Shown: one piece after another, positions 5,633 through 7,880 of the stretch | Layout of the letters: each line of letters starts with the position of its first letter | Position numbering within the stretch: position 1 is the first letter of the stretch | Origin: Candidatus Sifarchaeum subterraneum | GTDB taxonomy: Archaea > Asgardarchaeota > Sifarchaeia > Sifarchaeales > Sifarchaeaceae | Direction of reading: 5' to 3' | Assembly: GCA_016292335.1 (NCBI GenBank) | Contig: JAECRX010000037.1 | Span: 1-7,880 of the forward strand | Length of the DNA stretch: 7,880 nucleotides | Notes under the pieces: generated by a model | Databases searched by the model: none | Told to the model about the DNA's origin: nothing | What the model saw: only the letters and a program-made list of their open reading frames with translations | Made by a program: the position numbers and the translations under genes

Positions 5633-5740
5633 CTAATTTCCTAAACGATAAGATGACGACACTCCACTGTTGATCCAATAATCTTCTAATTCGATAACTT
5701 TAACCGGATGAGTATCTGACAAATCAACAGAAGGGGCATT
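5633..5740 (-). other. Short protein-like open stretch, possibly a gene fragment
   Basis: The minus strand is open for 35 codons here, ending at TAG 5633-5635. It reads in part HPVKVIELEDYWINSGV (residues about 11-27), which looks like real protein sequence. There is no ATG; the only usable start is a TTG at 5722-5720 without a ribosome-binding site, giving 29 residues. An in-frame TAG at 5743-5741 bounds it upstream. A stretch this long can occur by chance, so this is at best a fragment of a former gene upstream of the 57-codon ORF. No family is recognised. It also overlaps the region where the DHH promoter must lie. Confidence 0.2.
5698..5706 (+). promoter_or_regulatory. Possible TATA box of the DHH gene
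   Basis: CTTTAACCG lies 48 nt before the TTG start, close to the 45-nt spacing of the similar CTTTAAACA box of psmA. Transcription would start near 5725 and include the AGAAGGGG ribosome-binding site at 5729-5736. Confidence 0.35.
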
Positions 5741-5745
5741 CTAAA

Positions 5746-6756
5746 TTGTTTTCAGAAGAAATAAAGGCCTTAATAAATGAAATAGAATCTTTTGAAAGAA
5801 TTATCATCCTATGTCACCAAAATGCAGATCCTGATGCTATCGGTAGTGCTTACGCATTATCATATTTGTTAAAAAAGAATTTTCCGCACATTGAAAATGT
5901 AATCGTTTCTGAAAGCTTGAATAAATTATCTAAAAGGATTGTAGATAAATTTAAATTTAAAATCCTTGATGATATTGTTTTAAAAAAGACAGACATTCTG
6001 ATTATGGTCGATACAAATAATTTGGATCAGCTAGGAAAAATAGGTAAAGAAATCAAAAAATTAGATAATCCAACGATTGTATCGATAGACCATCACTTAA
6101 TCCATCCTCAAACAACCGAAATTGCCAAATTATGTATCATCGATGATAACCGATCTTCAACTTCTGAAATAATTTTTTTAATGTATAAAGGATGCAATAT
6201 TGTAATTCCTAGATCTGTTGCCTTTTTACTTTTAGCAGGAATAACATACGACTCTAGACATTTTCTAATAGCTAATTTAGATACTTTTAGAATAGCAGCA
6301 TTATTATTGGAAACAGGTATTGATTACGATGAAATTTTAGAAATTCTTCGACTACCTATGGATTCTTCAGAAAGCATTGCCAGATTAAAGGCTGCTCAAA
6401 GGCTGAAGATATATAAGATTGAAGGTTGGATCGTGGTAACTTCTCATGTTGGAGCATTTGAAGCATCCGCAGCAAGAAGCATACTAAATCTTGGTGCAGA
6501 TATATCTATAGTTTTGTCAGAAGACGCTAAAAAGAACATCGTAAGGATAAGCGCAAGAGCAAAACCATCAGTATGTAAAGCAACTAAATTACACTTAGGC
6601 AAAGTCATGGAGAAAATTGGAACGATTATTGATGGGGTTGGCGGAGGCCATCAAACAGCCGCAGCTTGTAATGGTAAAAAAAATGGAGAAAAAGGAATAA
6701 AACGTATTTTGAAAGATATCGAGGAAATACTCATTAAAAATCCGAAAGAGGAATGA
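5746..6756 (+). CDS. DHH/DHHA1-family phosphoesterase (RecJ/NrnA-like)
   Basis: The 336-residue product has the two-domain plan of small DHH phosphoesterases. The DHH domain (about residues 1-180) shows the metal-binding motifs in order: H24 with D28 and D30 in HQNADPDAIGS, D89 in IMVDTN, the name-giving D115-H116-H117, and D169 in GITYDSRHF. The DHHA1 domain (about 225-330) ends in the substrate-binding GGGH motif (299-302, GGGHQTAAA). Enzymes of this type use Mn2+ to cleave phosphodiesters in short oligonucleotides, 3'-phosphoadenosine phosphate, cyclic dinucleotide products or single-stranded nucleic acid. The exact substrate cannot be read from the sequence. A DHH gene near the exosome genes suggests a role in clearing short RNAs (inference). 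Start: TTG 5746, with AGAAGGGG about 9 nt upstream. No signal peptide or membrane segment is evident. Confidence 0.93.
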   Translation: MFSEEIKALINEIESFERIIILCHQNADPDAIGSAYALSYLLKKNFPHIENVIVSESLNKLSKRIVDKFKFKILDDIVLKKTDILIMVDTNNLDQLGKIGKEIKKLDNPTIVSIDHHLIHPQTTEIAKLCIIDDNRSSTSEIIFLMYKGCNIVIPRSVAFLLLAGITYDSRHFLIANLDTFRIAALLLETGIDYDEILEILRLPMDSSESIARLKAAQRLKIYKIEGWIVVTSHVGAFEASAARSILNLGADISIVLSEDAKKNIVRISARAKPSVCKATKLHLGKVMEKIGTIIDGVGGGHQTAAACNGKKNGEKGIKRILKDIEEILIKNPKEE

Positions 6757-6777
6757 TTATCTAAAGAAAGTGAACTA

Positions 6778-6797
6778 CCACTTAACAAGTTATGTGG
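6778..6797 (-). other. Terminal hairpin of the IS605-type right end
   Basis: CCAC-T-TAA (6778-6784) pairs with TTA-T-GTGG (6791-6797) around the loop CAAG, with one T-T mismatch. On the minus strand it is flanked by GAAGCC and GGTAGTTCAC. This is the arrangement I associate with right ends of lone-tnpB (IS1341-type) elements, where it forms the 3' part of the omega RNA. Confidence 0.5.
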
Positions 6798-6909
6798 CTT
6801 CCTGATTCATCCATTCCCCAACGGGATATGTCCAACAGGCTCTACGGGCAGTTCCTGCCCTGAATGTGATTGTTGTTTGAGGAATTGGCGAGTGTGACCT
6901 CAGCTCAAT
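6790..6909 (-). pseudogene. tnpB: 3' remnant of a TnpB (IS605 OrfB) gene
   Basis: Read on the minus strand, 39 codons end at TAA 6790-6792. They read IELRSH near the start, FRAGTARRAC in the middle and GEWMNQEAT at the end. RAG-x-AR-x-x-AC(G) followed by a variable stretch and a final (M/K)(N/K)QEAT is the C-terminal tail pattern of TnpB proteins of IS200/IS605 elements, the RNA-guided nucleases related to Cas12. An in-frame TGA lies directly before this segment, and no zinc ribbon or RuvC motif is found upstream, so more than 300 codons are missing. On the plus strand the same bases contain frequent stops. The usual Gly after Ala-Cys is Trp here, another sign of decay. What remains corresponds to the omega-RNA part of the gene. 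Confidence 0.6.
6846..6860 (-). other. Short hairpin in the TnpB tail (omega-RNA type)
   Basis: GGGCAG (6846-6851) and CTGCCC (6855-6860) pair perfectly around a 3-nt loop. A second small stem, TCCC/GGGA with loop CAAC, lies at 6815-6826. On the minus strand these fall in the last codons of tnpB, where omega RNAs carry their scaffold stems. Confidence 0.45.
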
Positions 6910-6973
6910 TCAAAGATCTATAGGGAAAAAGAGATTTAAAAATGCTGTGAAAAACTGAAAAAAAGCAATTCAT

Positions 6974-6993
6974 CCACCCTACAACTAGGGTGG
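6974..6993. repeat. Perfect 8-bp inverted repeat, possible second copy of the element end
   Basis: CCACCCTA (6974-6981) and TAGGGTGG (6986-6993) pair perfectly around CAAC. On the minus strand the loop reads GTTG and is followed by TGGATGAAT, as in the stem at 6815-6826. ATTCATCCA is repeated exactly at 6805-6813 and 6969-6977. A run of seven T's follows on the minus strand (plus-strand A's at 6958-6964), so it could also act as a leftward terminator. It may be a left-end hairpin or a partial duplicate of the right end. Confidence 0.5.
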
Positions 6994-7010
6994 TCTTCTT
7001 GCCAGAGCTG

Positions 7011-7019
7011 TTATAAAAG
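7011..7019 (+). promoter_or_regulatory. TATA box of the HDAC-family gene
   Basis: TTATAAAAG is the best TATA match in the window. Its centre lies about 22-25 nt before the two tandem ATG codons (7036 and 7039), so transcription is expected to start at or next to the start codon, giving a leaderless mRNA. Confidence 0.6.
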
Positions 7020-7035
7020 CTTTTGGTGTTCTGAA

Positions 7036-7880
7036 ATGATGCCTATCCTAATGTATTCCCAAAGGATGGAAGAGTATGACTTTGGGAAAGGACATCCTTT
7101 TCGAGGTGACCGGATTACCAACTTCATGAATTTATTTTATCAAAAAGCTTGTGATAAGCTTTTTCAAATTCATGAGCCTGAACCTGCAACAGATGAAGAT
7201 TTACTACTTGTTCACGACCTAGATTACATTAACCTAATTAGGAAACTAGCCAAACGCGGAGGGCTTTTAACCGCAGATACCCCTGTCCAACCGGGTATGG
7301 ATAAAGCGGCAGAGTTAATTATAGGATCTACAATAAAAGCTGCTGAGCTTGTGGCAACAAGAAAAACAGATGTAGCAATTGGACTTGGAGGTGGCCTTCA
7401 TCATGCTGGGATTTCTCGCGGTGGAGGATTTTGTTTGTTTAATGATGTTGCAGTAGCAGCCAGGTACATCCAGAAAAATTACGGAGTGAAAAAAATTCTG
7501 ATATTTGACACAGATGCTCACGCAGGAGATGGAACCATGGATATTTTCTATGAAGACGATACAGTACTGTTGATATCAATTCACCAAGACCCATATACTC
7601 TGTATCCTGGTAGAGGCTTTCCGTATGAGATAGGGGTTGGCAAAGGCGAAGGATTCACCGTCAATGTACCTTTGCCCCCAGGAGCGAACACTCCATCTTA
7701 TGAACTGGTTTTAAATGAAATTTTCGAACCTATCACGAAAGAATACAAACCGGAAATAATCATCAGAAACGGAGGGAGTGATCCACACTTTTCAGACGAA
7801 CTCACTCTCTTGGGATTGGATTTAGAAGGGTTCAAAATGATCGGAAATAAAGTAAGACAAATAGCAAAACAGGTTTGTAA
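7036..7880 (+). CDS. Histone deacetylase/AcuC-family Zn-dependent deacetylase (3' end cut by window)
   Basis: The 281 visible residues match the arginase-fold deacetylase family (HDAC, AcuC, acetylpolyamine amidohydrolase; usual length about 340-380), so roughly the last 60-100 residues lie outside. Seen in order: MYSQRMEEYDFGKGHPFRGDR at the N terminus, HDLDYI at 60-65, the paired catalytic histidines H122-H123 in GGLHHA, and GGGFCLFNDVAVAA at 129-142. The Zn ligands are D160 and H162 in DTDAHAGDG and D249 in NGGSDPHFSDELTLLGL. The catalytic Tyr of this family lies further on. The enzyme removes acetyl groups from lysine or small amines such as polyamines; its substrate is not evident. Start: tandem ATG ATG, with only GGTG as a weak ribosome-binding site and a TATA box about 25 nt upstream, pointing to leaderless expression. 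It is transcribed separately from the DHH gene. Confidence 0.93.
   Translation, partial: MMPILMYSQRMEEYDFGKGHPFRGDRITNFMNLFYQKACDKLFQIHEPEPATDEDLLLVHDLDYINLIRKLAKRGGLLTADTPVQPGMDKAAELIIGSTIKAAELVATRKTDVAIGLGGGLHHAGISRGGGFCLFNDVAVAARYIQKNYGVKKILIFDTDAHAGDGTMDIFYEDDTVLLISIHQDPYTLYPGRGFPYEIGVGKGEGFTVNVPLPPGANTPSYELVLNEIFEPITKEYKPEIIIRNGGSDPHFSDELTLLGLDLEGFKMIGNKVRQIAKQVC

Larger units (their letters stand above)
6757..7010. mobile_element. Decayed IS200/IS605-type element end
   Basis: The gap between the DHH and HDAC genes is filled mainly by remains of an IS605-like element lying on the minus strand. Visible are the last codons of a tnpB gene, a terminal hairpin beginning in the final codons (CAGGAAGCC, hairpin, GGTAGTTCAC on the minus strand), and two further small hairpins. 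A second hairpin segment at about 6969-7000 resembles part of the first. The right-end border is near 6770, only some 14 nt after the DHH stop codon. The left border is unclear. No tnpA and no body of tnpB are present, so the element cannot move by itself. The assignment rests on recalled family patterns, not on a search. Confidence 0.55.

Noticed and set aside
7315..7521. Minus-strand 68-codon ORF near the right end
   Set aside because: It is antisense to the conserved catalytic core of the HDAC-family gene, which extends through the window end.
1..7880. tRNA, rRNA, CRISPR array, toxin-antitoxin pair or defence system
   Set aside because: No cloverleaf, rRNA-like segment, regularly spaced repeats or defence-family motifs were seen on either strand, apart from the TnpB relic.

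Overview
The window is archaeal. It carries the conserved archaeal exosome/proteasome 'superoperon' on the + strand: 20S proteasome alpha subunit (psmA), SBDS ribosome-maturation protein, exosome subunits Rrp4, Rrp41 and Rrp42, ribosomal protein L37Ae, the KEOPS subunit Pcc1 and prefoldin beta. Shine-Dalgarno sites of the GGAGG/GGTGA type, CTTTAAA/TTATAAAA TATA boxes, frequent TTG/GTG starts (TTG at SBDS, L37Ae, Pcc1 and the DHH gene; GTG at prefoldin beta) and an A+T-rich composition all fit an archaeon. The lineage cannot be fixed by reading alone. A member of the TACK or Asgard groups or a related uncultured lineage is plausible, because rpoP and the Brix/Imp4 gene, often found in this operon in euryarchaea, are missing here.

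Layout: bases 1-28 probably hold the first codons of a divergent minus-strand gene leaving the window. Bases 29-510 are an A+T-rich divergent intergenic region with one clear hairpin and several palindromes. Bases 525-5320 are the tightly packed operon, with gene overlaps or gaps of at most about 80 nt. It ends in a strong terminator-like inverted repeat plus T tract at 5415-5446. The following 425-bp gap contains a 57-codon minus-strand ORF that looks protein-like but is unrecognised, and a shorter open stretch. A DHH/DHHA1 phosphoesterase gene (5746-6756) follows. Between 6757 and 7035 lies a decayed IS200/IS605-type end on the minus strand: the last ~39 codons of a TnpB-like transposase, the terminal hairpin and structured segments of the omega-RNA type, plus what seems to be a second partial copy of one hairpin. 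At 7036 a histone-deacetylase/AcuC-family gene begins, probably on a leaderless transcript, and is cut by the window end.

The operon genes link protein and RNA turnover to translation. The proteasome alpha ring gates protein degradation. Rrp4/Rrp41/Rrp42 form the RNA-degrading and RNA-tailing exosome. SBDS and L37Ae belong to the large ribosomal subunit and its maturation, Pcc1 to tRNA t6A synthesis, and prefoldin to folding of nascent proteins. The most unusual signals are the TnpB/omega-RNA relic beside the DHH gene, an imperfect tandem duplication of the rrp4 ribosome-binding site and start codon that creates a 4-codon upstream ORF, a 16-bp direct repeat at the rrp4/rrp41 overlap, and the small minus-strand ORF that overlaps the operon terminator.
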